A stretch of DNA of 64,000 bases from Otatea glauca (GCA_036346275.1 CM070725.1:39804104-39868103), one strand, 5' to 3'. Positions 42,701-54,339 are shown, counted from the first letter of the stretch. Numbers and translations are program-made. The notes: generated by a model not told the origin, from the letters alone.

Positions 42701-45700
42701 GTGTACAACTTTGCCCACAAGTTATGACCTTTTCTTTTTGCCGCATGTTTCATGCACCTTTTGCGTGTGGCTAGAATGTTCATGACGAAAACCTTTACAT
42801 TACCTAGGTTAACTTTGCACCAGCCCGGGACGTTAAGCCCTCGCTATAGAAACAGAAACACACACCCAAGACTTGGATCCATTCACATAACACTCAACAC
42901 ACCGTTTCTGTTCATGGTAAGGTGTACACCGTTGCATTAGTATGTAGAAATCCCTACAAGCAGATCTGGAAAGGAATGCCTATGCAATCTCCCGCCTTCC
43001 ATAAATGCAAAGTTAAACTAGAGAACTTAATTGGTTTAAGGCTGTCCCATCCCAACACTTATGGTTGTACGAATTATCTTGGATTACACAACACTATGTT
43101 CGGTCCTTAATCCGACACGGGCAATATCCACCCTACACTACGTGCAAATCCCTCTGCACATCCGGCTATTGCCAATAATCGCCCGCATCAAAACTATAGT
43201 TTTATTTTGGGTTTTTAGTCAAAATACTCATAACCAATAGTTCCATATAAAACATTTTCCATTTCTCAAGAAACAATTTTGATCTGATCATCTACCTCAA
43301 AGGTTCTAAAGCATGGCTAAGCATGGATAATTATGAAATCGTATATACCCTTGATAACATTAAGTAATGTCTATGCTTTATCTATGGTTATCAAGGTTCA
43401 CATGTCCATACTTATCAAGGAGGTTTCATAAGATAACAGGTATAACTACCAGCACAACAAAATAGCGAATTTACAGAAAGTAAACGCATGCATAAAACAT
43501 TTTAATAAACACAATGCAAATTAAATATTGGGATCAAGATGATCAAAGGGGGTGCTTGCCATGCTTATTCATTGCTTACGATGAAGACGCGGTCGCAGCT
43601 GACGGAGTCGACGACGGAGGTAGAGACGTCGGATTCTACACGTCGTTCAATCGAAAATATAGCAAATATCCAACTTTTTTAAGAGCAAAAAGAAAAAAGA
43701 CAGAAAACCAAATAAAGACTTACTGCAGAAAACAAGAATATTTTAGGGTTTGGATTGAATGATTTTAAGATCTCAAGATTTAGTTAATTATACATTCATA
43801 TTGTCAATGTCTTTTAATATGAACAAAACATGGCTTCTCTTATAGATTGACTATTCTTGACTTACGAATTCAACAGGCTAAAATTATGAATTCTTCTATT
43901 TATAATTTCGAATTCTAGATGCTAAAATTATTTGGATTAATAGAATTTATATGTAAAGCATGACGAACCAAGATTATTTCTTCAGAATAGGATAGTATAT
44001 ACTTTGAAGAACATTCTTAAGATGATTTCATACATTTTAGTATTTAGCCGAGACATTATATTCATTGTTGAAAAAGCTTATATGATATTAAGGGTTACGA
44101 TGACAACAATACTTAAGGGTATTACACTAGCAGGATTAAGAGGATAAGCAAGTTGTAATAAGAATATTTTCTAGATTATGGTAGTACATATCCTAAACAT
44201 CATTCCTAAACTGATCTTCATAATATTTGCATTTAGACGAGATGTTCTATGAGCTGCCGAAAAGGCTTAAGTGGTTCTAAAATCTATGCGACAAAGGTTC
44301 AGTTTTCGATTTAAGTTTGCGACTATGCCTTATAAGATAATCTATCCATTTTTGAGGAATTAATAGGGGATGACCCTAGAAGTGTTTTAAAGTTGGTTCT
44401 GCGATATTTGGCTGTTATCCGAGATGTTTTCCATATAAGTAATCATTAGGGCCTAACACGATCTTATTTCAAATTTGCACAAACATAAGATATTTTTATA
44501 TAATCAGTAAGAGCATTATTTTTCAAGGTCCTAGGATTTGGTTTTGTCAAATTTGAAGTTAGTTTGCGAAAGTTATGACTATTTGGATTATACAAGTATT
44601 GAAACTACAACTATTTGGTTAAGTGTTAATTATGACTTTATTGCAATGATTCTTGCTGGATAAAATAGTTTGATCACATTAGATATTTAGAATCTAGTTT
44701 CTTATCATGACTTTGCTCTTCATTAACTATACATGTATGCATTTTTCTACATATACAAGGCTTATGTCTTGGTGCAAATTAAACTTGTGCATATATGATA
44801 TTTCATTAAAACATTTCAACAGTGAAAAATTACTCATTCTAATACCAATTTATGTCTTTGTACACCTATTAGATACTCTTCATATGCATATAAGCATATA
44901 TATTGCTACTGATTATTATATGCACAAATATATATATTCACCCTTTTCCATTTGAATCATTTATTATTCATAAACAAATCTAAATCAAGTTCATACCTTA
45001 ATAATGTCAGCATAATAAGGTAGCCTACTGTCATACAAGGGTTTACAAATCAATTTTTATTTATTTTTGATTCCTTTTGCACAAATTATTCATTTTTATT
45101 ATTTATTTCATTGAAAGTAACATTTAATGGAAAATGATTCAAACGAAGTTGAAATCTAATTATTTTTATATATTTGAGTTCCTGTAAGTATAAGGATTCT
45201 AATAAAATTGGTTTCATTCCATTTGGAGTTTGTTTACAATATTTTAATATGTAGCATATCTTTAAGCCTTTTATTCAAATTTAAAATTCAAATTCAACCA
45301 GTGATAATTTTCAAAATATTATTGCATATTATGGAAGCACTTGATTTTATATGAATATAGAAATTCATTTAACTAATTTTGGAGTTATAATGCAAAAGTT
45401 ACAAGTAATTGAATTACCTTGGGCATGCAAAATTCTGGAAAAGTCAGAAAATGAGCTTCCGGGCTATCGAAAGCGTATTTTCACTATTACGCGTGGTTTC
45501 TCTTTGAATCGGTTCGAGTCTCTGACAAAAGGGGCCCGCTCGCCAATGACAGAAGAACAGAGTCGACGCTAGGGCAAGTCGCCGGCGGCGAAGGCGCCGC
45601 AGAGACGAGGAATGGGTTCCACCATGAGCACTAGCGCAGTATTTTGCATCTAGAGAAGCCCTTTTGGATCACTGGTGACAAAGGAAAACGGCGCGCCACC

Positions 45701-46119
45701 GTGGTTCTGCAGCGACGGCCATGTCTGAATAGGCGTGAGCTCGCCAGCGGCCACATTTTCTTCGGTCAAGCATGGGGTAAGCATCAGTGAGTGCCTTGCG
45801 ACTCATTTTACCTGAAGATGGAGTCGGAGAGTAATTGAGTCAGGCTGCCACCGGTCGCCTGAGTCGAGGAAGAAGAAGAGGGGCGCGCCAGTGCTCCAGG
45901 CGAGGAAACATGTAAACGAAGATCGATGAGTAATCTGGGAGGTACTAGGGTGCTACGGTGCAAATCAATTCCAGAAAAGCTCGCCAAATTGGCTCGAACA
46001 AGATTTCACCCCTTTTTTGGGTTTTGATGGCAGTGGCGGAATGAAGTGGCTTGATCGAGTTGCTCAGCTCAGAAGAAGAACAAAGGAGTGGAGGAGGTCT
46101 CAATGTGACTCTCATTTGG

Positions 46120-46127
46120 TATTTATA
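46120..46127 (-). promoter_or_regulatory. TATA box of LTR copy 3
   Basis: On the minus strand GGCTATAAATACC, in the same relative place as the boxes of copies 1 and 2. Confidence 0.5.
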
Positions 46128-47327
46128 GCCAGCAAATGGACAACGACACAGGGTTTGAACGCAGGGCGAAAACGGCGGCTCGGTTCTGTTCCAAGCAACA
46201 ACCTGGCGTGAGATTTCCATCGGCGATGTGCAGCACTGGAGAGTGGTCAAGGCATGGTGCGGGAGACACGAGGTTCAACGTGGCGACTGGCGATTGTGTG
46301 GATGGTGTTGAGGCTCAGAGATTTGGTGAGTTCAGCTCGCTTCGGGAGGGAGAGATGAGCGTGGCTGCGAAGGAGAAGGAGGAAATGGGATTGGCGGCTG
46401 ACAACCGGGACCGGGTCCACCAGACAGCGAGAGAGGGGTTTCTCCGTTCCTTGCCAGCGAACGGTTACGGCATAGTGGCTGGCCCACATGTCAGTGAGAG
46501 GAGACGGGACAAGGAGATAAGCTTCAGCTCGGACAGTTCAGTACTCGCATTAAATCACCATCCATTCACTGTAAAATTTTGTGAAACTTTTTTACCAGAG
46601 TCTCCTGGTAATTAATACCTTCCATTAAAAATCCTAGATCAAAATATCATATATATAATTTATATAAATTCTGACATTAGACACTGTCCAGAAATTCCTC
46701 TTCGGTTTTCCATTTATTTAATGGTGTAAATGGTATTAATTATTTTCAAAACATTTTATAAGAGTTTATTTTTGGATAATAATGTCTATATAAAAATTTC
46801 AAGTCAAATTATTTAGTAATTATTTTATAAAAATTCTGACATGCTGATTTTCAGATTTTCCAAGCCTCTGTTTTTGAATTTATAAAAGGCTTATATGACT
46901 TTATTAATTTCTAATATTTTTAACAGAGGTAAATAATGTCTTGAGGATGTTATGGAAACTTTTACAGCTCCAGATAAGTTTAGAAAGCTTTATATTAATT
47001 CTTACTTTTACTGTTTTTAGTCAAAAGTGTTGTCATTTCATTCCATTTATTTATTTTCCAGTGCATAAAAATCTTATTTGGCAGCTGGACTCATCCACCT
47101 GCATGCCTAGGGTTTCCATGGTAAATTTTCCAAAATTTTACTTTTACCTTTTTATCTTCTTACCATTTTTCATTCATTAATTCTAATTGTTGGATTTTTC
47201 ATTCAAAGCATAAATCCAAGGAAATCCAAATAAAAACCAATGATGTCAAGAAAACTCAGAAATAATTATATTTAAATTCAAAATATTTATTTTCATTTTA
47301 TTATATTTTTCTGGATGTTACACAGGT

Positions 47328-47887
47328 GGTGCGGTGGGGTTGCAGATCTGGAGGGTGGTGCAGTGGGGTTTGTTGGAGGTGGAGAATGGGAGTAGTATGG
47401 AGGAGGAAAGAGGGGGCATTATAGTCTTAAATTTTTTATAATAGCATGTATCCAATTTTCACATGTTAGCAGTGACATATCAGGAACAACGAACTCTGTA
47501 GTGGCATATTTTAAAAGTGGAAACTTTACCTTTTTTTTACCTGATTAACAAAAAAAATGGCACATTCATTTTTATTCTTGATAAATTACAAAGCCCAAAC
47601 GACAATCTCATTCCGAAATGGTACTGTACCTGGGGGCCTAACTAAGCCTCGGCCCAGTTCATTCCATCTCTCCAGGACATGCGAGTTATACACAGTTAAC
47701 ACACTTCACCACACGGCACACGCACCCAACATGCAATCCCCCAGCAGGTGACCAGTGAGTCATTATCTTGCACCGTTGCAGGCGGCCATGCGACCTATCC
47801 CCTCTTTCTACATATGCTCTAAGACGGGAAACACACCTTCTGCGGCGATTTCCTGTCGCCGGCAAGGACACCGCCGTCGGCAAAAGT
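47328..47887. other. Gap between LTR and CACTA element
   Basis: No intact gene. The last 70 or so bases on the minus strand (ADGGVLAGDRKSPQKVCF then stop, 47819 leftwards from 47880) might be the tail of the gene fragment found on the other side of the CACTA element at 54066-54321. That is a guess from position. Confidence 0.3.
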
Positions 47888-47904
47888 CACTACTACAGAA
47901 TAGT

Positions 47905-48271
47905 ACATCATTATCGTTTCATCTAGATTGGTTCTTAAGCTTTTAGGAAAAAACGATTGTGATAGATACTTAGGAGGGGTGTTAATAATAATCACTATCG
48001 GTTCTCTGATTAGAAGCGATTGTGATGTAGTACTAGACACATCACAATCGGTTTTAACATTCGAACCGATTGAGATATGCCATACACATCACTATCGCTT
48101 CTTAGATAAGAAGTGATAGTGATGTGCATGTCCACATCACTATCATTTTTTATCTAAGAAGTGATAGTGATGTGCATTAACATCACTATCGGTTCTTAAG
48201 CAAGAAACGACAGTGATATAAATTCTAACATTTGTGTCGGTTTTTTTGCAAAACCGATAGTAATGTAAACA
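47905..48271. repeat. CACTA left subterminal array
   Basis: About seven units of CACATCACTATCGGTTCTTA facing AAGAAGTGATAGTGATGTG, with variants. Confidence 0.75.
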
Positions 48272-48276
48272 CCCAT

Positions 48277-48819
48277 TGTGGAATATAAGAACCCGGGTAC
48301 CCTCATGACAGACCCAAGAGGGAGGCCTAGAAGATACTCCCCGCGTCAGGCCCCGCTACCGTGCGCAAGGGGACATATCCTAAAGAAAGTTGAACTTATA
48401 TTCAGATATGATAGATACGGTTGCAATCCGAGTCGTTAATAGGGTAGATAAAGATGTAAACTCTATCCTGTAACCGACTAGAATCTTGTAATCGATCGGA
48501 ATCTCTTAACCGATCTGGACTCTATAAGCCGCCCCACCCCCGCTATATAAGGGAGAGGGCGGGCAACAACATAAGAATCCGATCATCCAAGCATAGAGCA
48601 ATCAAGCCACAGAGCATAGCGCACCTCATATCGCCCAGAGCATATTGCGTTTTGAGCAATCTTAGATCCAAGAGATCTGTATAATCCCAGCACACAGGAC
48701 TAGGGTATTATCTCCTCCGCGAGAGCCTGAACCTATCTAAACCCCTTGTCTTGTGTGACCTTCGAGTTTGAGATCCAGCGCCTACCCCATAATTTCATTG
48801 CCGACTACAAAAGTCGATA
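48277..48819 (+). repeat. 5' LTR (543 bp)
   Basis: Has the CTATATAAGGGAGAGG TATA region near 48543. Compared with the 3' LTR I see scattered single-base changes (for example GACAGACCC against GATAGGCCC near the start). Confidence 0.9.
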
Positions 48820-48868
48820 GTTGGCGCGCCAGGTTGGGGGAGCGCTATAATCTTTTCCTGCAGACTCG

Positions 48869-49420
48869 ATGGCAGCGATCGGCGGAATCGCCACCACCTT
48901 CATCTCCGACCAGGCTTTCCTCTTCGGGAGCCTGGACTTCGTCACAGATGTGCGCGGAGAACTTGTCCGCCTAGACTTGAACCAGATCCAATCTGGTAAA
49001 TATCAGGCCGACTCATTTCAGGTATGTCACTTTGACTTGGCCGGCAAACCAGTCGGTGTCGCGAGGAATTGCTGCGATCTTCGTGGCGTCTTCGCGATAG
49101 AAGAGCAGAAGACCGATCTCCAACGCCAACAAGAAGAACAGGAAGCTGCGGGGGAAGATCGTCTTCGTAAGGGTAAGGAGGTGCAGGTGCGATCGCTTCG
49201 ATCTCGTGGCCGCAATGTCCGTGAGGACCTCCTGCAATCCAGGTTGGGAGATCAAGCCGTCTTCCACACGCCAATGCAGAACGTCGTCGCCTCCAAGACG
49301 CTTCTCGACAAACTGGACCCGATGATTGCATCGGATAGCCCGGCGGCCCGATCGTGGCCTGATCAAGGCCATGGTGACGCGGCCGCAATTCAAAGAAAAT
49401 CGGGAAAAGTCGGTAGGTGA
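48869..49420 (+). pseudogene. Gag-like remnant ORF of the LTR element
   Basis: A 183-residue frame starts 50 bases after the 5' LTR, at the usual gag place. It begins MAAIGGIATTFISDQAF and has a Gln/Glu-rich middle, but no zinc knuckle or pol follows. I do not recognise a domain. It could be a truncated gag or leader-encoded peptide. Confidence 0.45.
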
Positions 49421-49435
49421 AGCGCACTCGCGCTC

Positions 49436-49560
49436 CCACGCGGCTTTCGGCACGGCCACGAGCCCCGAGCGCCACCTTCGGCACGGCCACGAGCCTCGCC
49501 CGCGCCCGAGCGCCACCTTCGGCACGGCCACGAGCCACGCTGCGCCGAGCGCCGCCTCGA
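49436..49560 (+). repeat. GC-rich minisatellite in the LTR element
   Basis: Three units of CACCTTCGGCACGGCCACGA with GCC-rich spacers of varying length. Confidence 0.7.
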
Positions 49561-49604
49561 CTCATCTACAAGCCTACGCTGCGCCACGAGCAAAGATGGC
49601 ATGA

Positions 49605-50463
49605 TCGTCAAGAACATATGGAGCATAAAGCAAAGTCGCTTTTACTCAATTATGTCATTATAAATAAAATTGTTAACTTTCGACTTGCTACTTAGTTGAC
49701 CCACAACTAAGCAATGAAGTCGGGGTTACACTAATAGTGTGCGATGCGCACATCTTTTCTCGAGTTGTATTTTTCTTCTTTGCTTAACGATTGCAAGTGA
49801 ATCCGAGCGCGATAACTCCGAGTTGTGAAGCTCGACCCCATGAACGCGAACTTTAGTCACCCAAAACACGTGCTCGGGAAAAGAGCCATGAGCCGACTCC
49901 CAACGCCGGGGCTAGACTAGTCGGGCAGAGTGCTTAAACAAAAGAGTCAAGCCACTCGGATGAATTCAAAATCAATAAGGAAAAGAGTAAAAACTCTAAA
50001 ATTATATATACACCAATGGACATCACATCCGAGAGAATTGTTTTACATTGCCTAAGTTCTCGCATATACATGATTTCGGGCTACTAAATTTGGATCACGG
50101 CGTGTGAGCCGACGCTTCAACGACGACATCAAGAACTTCGCGACTTAATGAATTTAAAGGAGCGGCTGAATTTTGCCTTGAGCGGAAAACGCTTTGACTT
50201 CTGCATATCGTTTGGGTACAGTATGTCCCAAGATGAGCCGACTGCCAGAATTCCAATAATGGGGCTAGGAACCACTCGGAAAGTTTAACGCGTGGAGCTC
50301 TATTGAGTCCTTCACGATCTCTTTGCCTACAGCAGGGCACTCACCAGTAAAGGAAAACTAGTCGGAAGTCGCATCAAGAATCGAAGCACTCGGCGTGAAG
50401 CATGACTCAGTTGGGCTGCAACCAGGAAGGCGGCAACTCGATCGCAAAGGACTCGGGGGCTAC
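49605..50463 (+). other. 3' internal part of the LTR element
   Basis: No coding frame with a known domain. The last 15 bases are the purine-rich tract that precedes the 3' LTR. Confidence 0.5.
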
Positions 50464-51006
50464 TGTGGAATATAAGAACCCGGGTACCCTCATGATAGGC
50501 CCAAGAGGGAGGCCCAAAAGATACTCCCCGCGTCAGGCCCCGCTGCCGTGCGCAAGGGGACATATCCTAAAGGAAGTTGAACTTATATTCAGATATGATA
50601 GATACGGTTGCAATCCGAGTCGATAATAGGGTAGATAAAGATGTAAACTCTATCCTGTAACCGACTAGAATCTTGTAACCGATCGAAATCTCTTAACCGA
50701 TCAGGACTCTGTAAGCCGCCCCACCCCCGCTATATAAGGGAGAGGGCGGGCAACAACATAAGAATCCGATCATCCAAGCATAGAGCAATCAAGCCATAGA
50801 ACATAACGCACCTCATATCGCCTAGAGCATATTGCGCTTTGAGCAATCTTAGATCCAAGAGATCTGCATAATCCCAGTACACGGGACTAGGGTATTATCT
50901 CCTTCGCGAGAGCCTGAACCTGTCTAAATCCCTTGTCTTGTGTGACCTTCGAGTTTGAGATCCAGCGTCTACCCCATAATTTCATTGCCGACTACAAAAG
51001 TCGACA
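50464..51006 (+). repeat. 3' LTR (543 bp)
   Basis: Same length as the 5' LTR, intact TG..CA ends. Confidence 0.9.
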
Positions 51007-51011
51007 CCCAT

Positions 51012-51572
51012 CTGTGTCGTTTTTTTAAACCGATAGCAATGTGAACCCCATCTATGTCGGTTTTATTATAAAACCGATAGCAATGTGAACACATTTGTGT
51101 CGATTTTTTTTAAAAAACCGATAGCAATGTAACCCCCATTTGTGTTGATTTTTCTGTAAAATCGATGGCAATGTGATCCCTATCTGTGTCAGTTTTTTTA
51201 AAAAACCGATAGCAATGTTATCCCATCTGTGTCGGTTTTTCTTTTAAAACCAATAGCAATGTGAACCCCATCTTTGTCGGTTTTATTGTAAAACCGATAG
51301 CAATGTGAACACATTTGTGTCGGCTTTTTTTTAAACCGATAGCAATGTAACCCCCATCTGTGTCGATTTTTCTGTAAAACCAATAGCAATATAATCCCTA
51401 TCTGTGTCGGTTTTTTTAAAAAACTGATAGCAATGTGATCCTCATCTGTGTCGGTTTTTCTTTTAAAACCGATAGCATTGTAATCCTATCTATATCGGTT
51501 TTCCTATAAAACCGATAGCAATGTGACCCATCTGTATCGGGTTTTTCTGTAAAACCGATAGCAATGTGACCC
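51012..51572. repeat. 13-unit palindromic array in CACTA element
   Basis: Thirteen copies, period about 43 bp, of TCTGTGTCGGTTTT then a short T/A run then AAAACCGATAGCAATGTGA. Each unit can fold on itself (TCGGTTTT with AAAACCGA). Variants have ACCAATAG or TCGATGG. The array continues the last unit of the left subterminal array, cut by the LTR element. Confidence 0.85.
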
Positions 51573-51959
51573 ACCAGCACCACCAAATACGTCGTAGCGA
51601 GCCCTCGCAGAACCCAGCCCCCCTCTCGCCGCCTCGCCTTACCGCGCGGCCTCGCCTTCACCCTCGCCCCGTCCCCTCCCTTCCTCCCCTCCATATCCCC
51701 CCATCACCGGCGTTCTCTCCTCCTTCCGCACCGCACCGCCCCCGTCGCCTGACCACGCTGGATCGTGGTGGTGGATCTACCTTGTGTCCCCTAAAATCCC
51801 CAGAACTCGGCTGCACACACCCAAAATCCCTAAACTCTTCCTCATAATCGCCAAATCTGATAGCTCCCCGACGCCCTCCACCATGCCAGGCCCTCTTCGC
51901 AGCTATAGTGCCTTCTCCCACCCAAGTCCGCCACCTCCTTAATCGACGCCGTCGTTTCC

Positions 51960-52265
51960 ATGTGAAGCACCGCCTCGGCTTTCTGCTTTGCTCACGGTGG
52001 GGACCTCTTCCGAACCTTTCGTGACATGTGCTGGCTGGTGGTCTTCCTCCTCCACCTGCTCGTCTTTGGCTCGGGGCTCGCGCTCTTTGGTCTCAATCGC
52101 TTCCGCTGTGCCGACCGCTTCACCAACCTCACCGTCGCCCCTTGGCTGCCCAGATCACTGGAGCCTGCGCTGCAGCCGCCGCCGCCGATGCTCGCGGTCG
52201 ACGTGGCGGAGGAGGTGACACCGGCTTCCGAGCTGACGGAGCCGTACTGGGCCGGCTACTATGTA
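51960..52265 (+). pseudogene. Captured N-terminal fragment, choline-transporter-like (tentative)
   Basis: One open frame reads GGDLFRTFRDMCWLVVFLLH, then a hydrophobic stretch LLVFGSGLALFGLNRF (a membrane segment). An acidic, Pro-rich part with PASELTEPYWAGYY follows, then a GTAAGA donor-like end at 52263. Layout and words recall the N-terminal cytoplasmic part and first membrane helix of plant CTL/PNS1-type proteins, but only one helix remains. It lies within a CACTA element, so a captured fragment is likely. The identity is from memory of the family and not certain. Confidence 0.4.
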
Positions 52266-52285
52266 AGATCTGCATTCAAGCTTAA

Positions 52286-53215
52286 CTGTTGGGTCTCTGT
52301 TGTGGTTGTAGATGCCGTGATAAGCAGCGGAAGGAGGCTTGAACAGGAAATTGACCGTGATGAACAAGCTGGTCTAGTAATTAGAAAACTTGCTAAATAT
52401 TAATTTGTATTGTTTACTATATGTGGATTTCTAGGTCTTCAAGTATGGATAGTATACTGGTGCATACAACGGTTTTACTTGGTTTTCTAAATCATTATTA
52501 ACAGGTTGTATCTCTTCTGGTAGGCTTTAAAATCTTGGTTTAGTTACTCTAATTACATGTAGAGCGGCTAAACCTGGTTAATGGAAGGATTATACCTCGT
52601 TACTGTTTTGTGATGTGTAAACTTATATATTTGTTTGGAACTTTGGATCATCCAATTCGCATCATACTGATATCTCCTTAAGTTGGAGTACTGATGATTC
52701 TAGAAAAATGCCACAATTTTGACACCTAACCATAGAACATCGTCCTTTCCAAAACCATGAGTCATTTTACTCATTTAGAACAATTCATTAATATGAGGAT
52801 CTACAATAACAAGGTATTTGATTTAGAATGTTGGTTGAACTAGCATACTTTTTTGTCATTGAATGGTGTCCATCCAGTTCCAGTAGCTTCTGTGGTGGCA
52901 ATGGTGCCCCCAAATCTCTTGATTTACTGGCAATGCAGGATGGCACACATACTTCTGGTTGTCTTTCTTGCCCTTAATTGTAAGCATGAACAAATCTATG
53001 CACAGCTGAATTGGAGTGAATGCCACAATAGATGCTTCACTTTTCTTATGCTACCTTGCAAAAGGTTGAAGTCTTCCATGCTTACCCCTGAGAACACTAA
53101 CTTGATCAAGCAGTCTATTTTCACCCTTATATTTACTCTGAAGAATATTGAGGTTCGTACTGCCAGCCCCCCTCCTCCTCCTATTTTTCATCAAGTTTTA
53201 ATTTCTCTCGAATTG
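52286..53215 (+). other. CACTA interior, no clear gene
   Basis: Short frames (from 52853) without known domains, perhaps further captured exon pieces with intron-like AT-rich sequence between them. Confidence 0.35.
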
Positions 53216-53218
53216 CAG

Positions 53219-53352
53219 AGCAGGCTAACAAGGAGATGTTTGCTTACTTTCAGAGTATTAGCTCGGACATCTCTGGTTTCACCGGCGATGACGCGACTAG
53301 GCAGAACACCAAACTGCTGATCAAGCCTCTTAGCGACTTTGTTCCTAGCTGG
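53219..53352 (+). pseudogene. Captured exon-like fragment, unrecognised
   Basis: After a C/T-rich tract and a TTGCAG acceptor-like site the frame reads QANKEMFAYFQSISSDISGF and ends TKLLIKPLSDFVPSW then stop. It has coding-like codon use unlike its surroundings. I do not recognise the family. It could be one exon of a captured gene. Confidence 0.4.
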
Positions 53353-53744
53353 TAGGTAAGCTGGATTGTAGGTCTACAATTTCACCTAAGGAAAACTAGA
53401 TATGTTCTAAAAAACTAGATAACATTACATGAGCTTTCTTCAAATTTGTATTTGGCTGTATTGCAGATTTGTTAATACAAGAGAAATATTTTGATCTGAA
53501 ATGTGCTCATGAACTCAACTAATCCTATGTTCTCGTTTTAATGTTGAAATTTACCATCTACGGTACTAATTGCATTATTATCTCTTATCAAGGTATATAT
53601 ACATGCATAATAATACACTTGTTTGTATTCCATGAATGTGATATATCTATATTGTGTGTAATATGTGCTGTGTGAATGTGATATGCGTGCATATTGTGTG
53701 TAATATGTACTGTTTTTAGGGAGGGTGGACAAATGATATTGCAC
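53353..53744. other. CACTA interior, AT-rich
   Basis: AT-rich sequence with repeated TGTGTAATATGT words (53655-53715). No gene seen. Confidence 0.4.
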
Positions 53745-54060
53745 ACCCCCTCGTCACTATCGTTTCTTTACAAGAAGCGATAGTGATGAGGCCATAAGGG
53801 TGTCAAAGAAGCGATAATGATGACACCATCATCGGTTCTTTAGAAGAACCGTCACTATCGCTTTTTATAAAGAACCGATTGTGATGACACCTACATCACT
53901 ATCGGTTTTGAGTAAGAACCGGTTGTGATGATGCCGTTATCACAATCGGGCAAAAACCGATTGTGATAGCGCCGCCTAATCACTGTCTAATGACTTTGTA
54001 TCGTCACCAGAACCGACTGTGATGACGAAAAAGAACCGATTGTGATGTAGATTTCTATAG
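53745..54060. repeat. CACTA right subterminal array
   Basis: Units of CACTATCGSTTCTT facing AAGAACCGATTGTGATG, ending at the CACTA right terminus. Confidence 0.75.
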
Positions 54061-54065
54061 TAGTG

Positions 54066-54321
54066 GCGCCTGAATCTGCCTGTACTCCATGCACCGGCAG
54101 TCCACCCTGATGAACAGGTACGCCGTCACGACCCACACGGCGGCGAACAACCGGCTGAACTGCAGGTTTGCCATCAATCGCCCTCTCCGCCGAGTCCTCC
54201 GTCGAGTACGTGACCGGCACGAGGGCCAGAACCCGCAGCGCGAAGCCCATCACCATGAACCACAGGCCCTGGAACAGCACCGTCGCCGACCGCACCACCG
54301 CGACCGCGAAGCTCCTAGGCA
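54066..54321 (-). pseudogene. DUF716/TMEM45-like gene fragment (tentative)
   Basis: The minus-strand frame reads VLFQGLWFMVMGFALRVLAL, then, after a one- or two-base frame change near 54165, MANLQFSRLFAAVWVVTAYL and CRCMEYRQI. Membrane-like segments and the order 'LFQG.WF.VMGF..W....P' then 'NLQFS' recall plant DUF716 proteins (several membrane helices, unknown role). Only about 80 residues are left. It is squeezed between the right end of one CACTA element and the left end of another, so it is either an old gene split by insertions or captured DNA. Confidence 0.45.
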
Positions 54322-54339
54322 CACTACTACAGAACAGCA

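Larger units (their letters stand above)
41976..47322 (-). mobile_element. 5347 bp LTR-like unit, TSD CAGGT
   Basis: Perfect 5 bp duplication CAGGT (41971-41975 and 47323-47327). On the minus strand it starts TGTAACATCC and ends GGGTCGTTACA, again TG..CA. It shares with copies 1 and 2 the palindrome pair (42672-42700), the TTGTGGG.AAAGT word before it, TAATGTAAAGG, the short open segment with donor-like end (about 43570-43650) and a TATAAATA box (46120-46127). There is no gag or pol. It is much longer than the other two copies. The extra length lies in AT-rich sequence (about 43750-45450), so it is either a longer subfamily or has internal insertions. It is best read as a solo LTR. Confidence 0.75.
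48277..51006 (+). mobile_element. Non-autonomous LTR retrotransposon, 2730 bp, TSD CCCAT
   Basis: Two 543 bp LTRs (48277-48819 and 50464-51006) begin TGTGGAATATAAGAACCCGG and end in a GACTACAAAAGTCGA word (GATA in the first, GACA in the second). CCCAT flanks the whole (48272-48276 and 51007-51011). A TTGGCGCGCCAGGTTGGGGG primer-binding-like site follows the first LTR, and a GGACTCGGGGGCTAC purine-rich tract precedes the second. Inside is a short gag-like frame and no pol, so it depends on a helper. A TATATAAGGGAGAGGGCGGG promoter word is in both LTRs. The few differences between LTRs suggest recent insertion, later than the CACTA element it interrupts. Confidence 0.9.
47888..54065. mobile_element. 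CACTA element, 6.2 kb, with gene fragments and nested LTR element
   Basis: Left end CACTACTACAGAA and right end, inverted, CACTACTATAGAA (12 of 13). Palindromic arrays lie inside both ends: GATAGTGATGTG/CACATCACTATC types at 47905-48270 and GATTGTGATG types at 53745-54060. A further array at 51012-51572 is cut off from the first by the LTR retrotransposon at 48277-51006. There is no TNP2-like gene. The interior (51585-53400) has host-like coding pieces, so it fits a Pack-CACTA. The 3 bp flanks (AGT and GCG) do not match, so the boundaries or the insertion history need checking. Confidence 0.75.

Noticed and set aside
46136..46615. 159-residue frame
   Set aside because: Within the 5.35 kb LTR near its promoter and antisense to it; no domain and not kept in the related LTRs.
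48942..49565. 207-residue minus-strand frame
   Set aside because: Shadow of the gag-like frame and of GC-rich minisatellite; no start context or domain.
51012..51572. CRISPR-like array
   Set aside because: Regular 43 bp period, but there are no unique spacers and units are palindromic, and the setting is a plant CACTA element.
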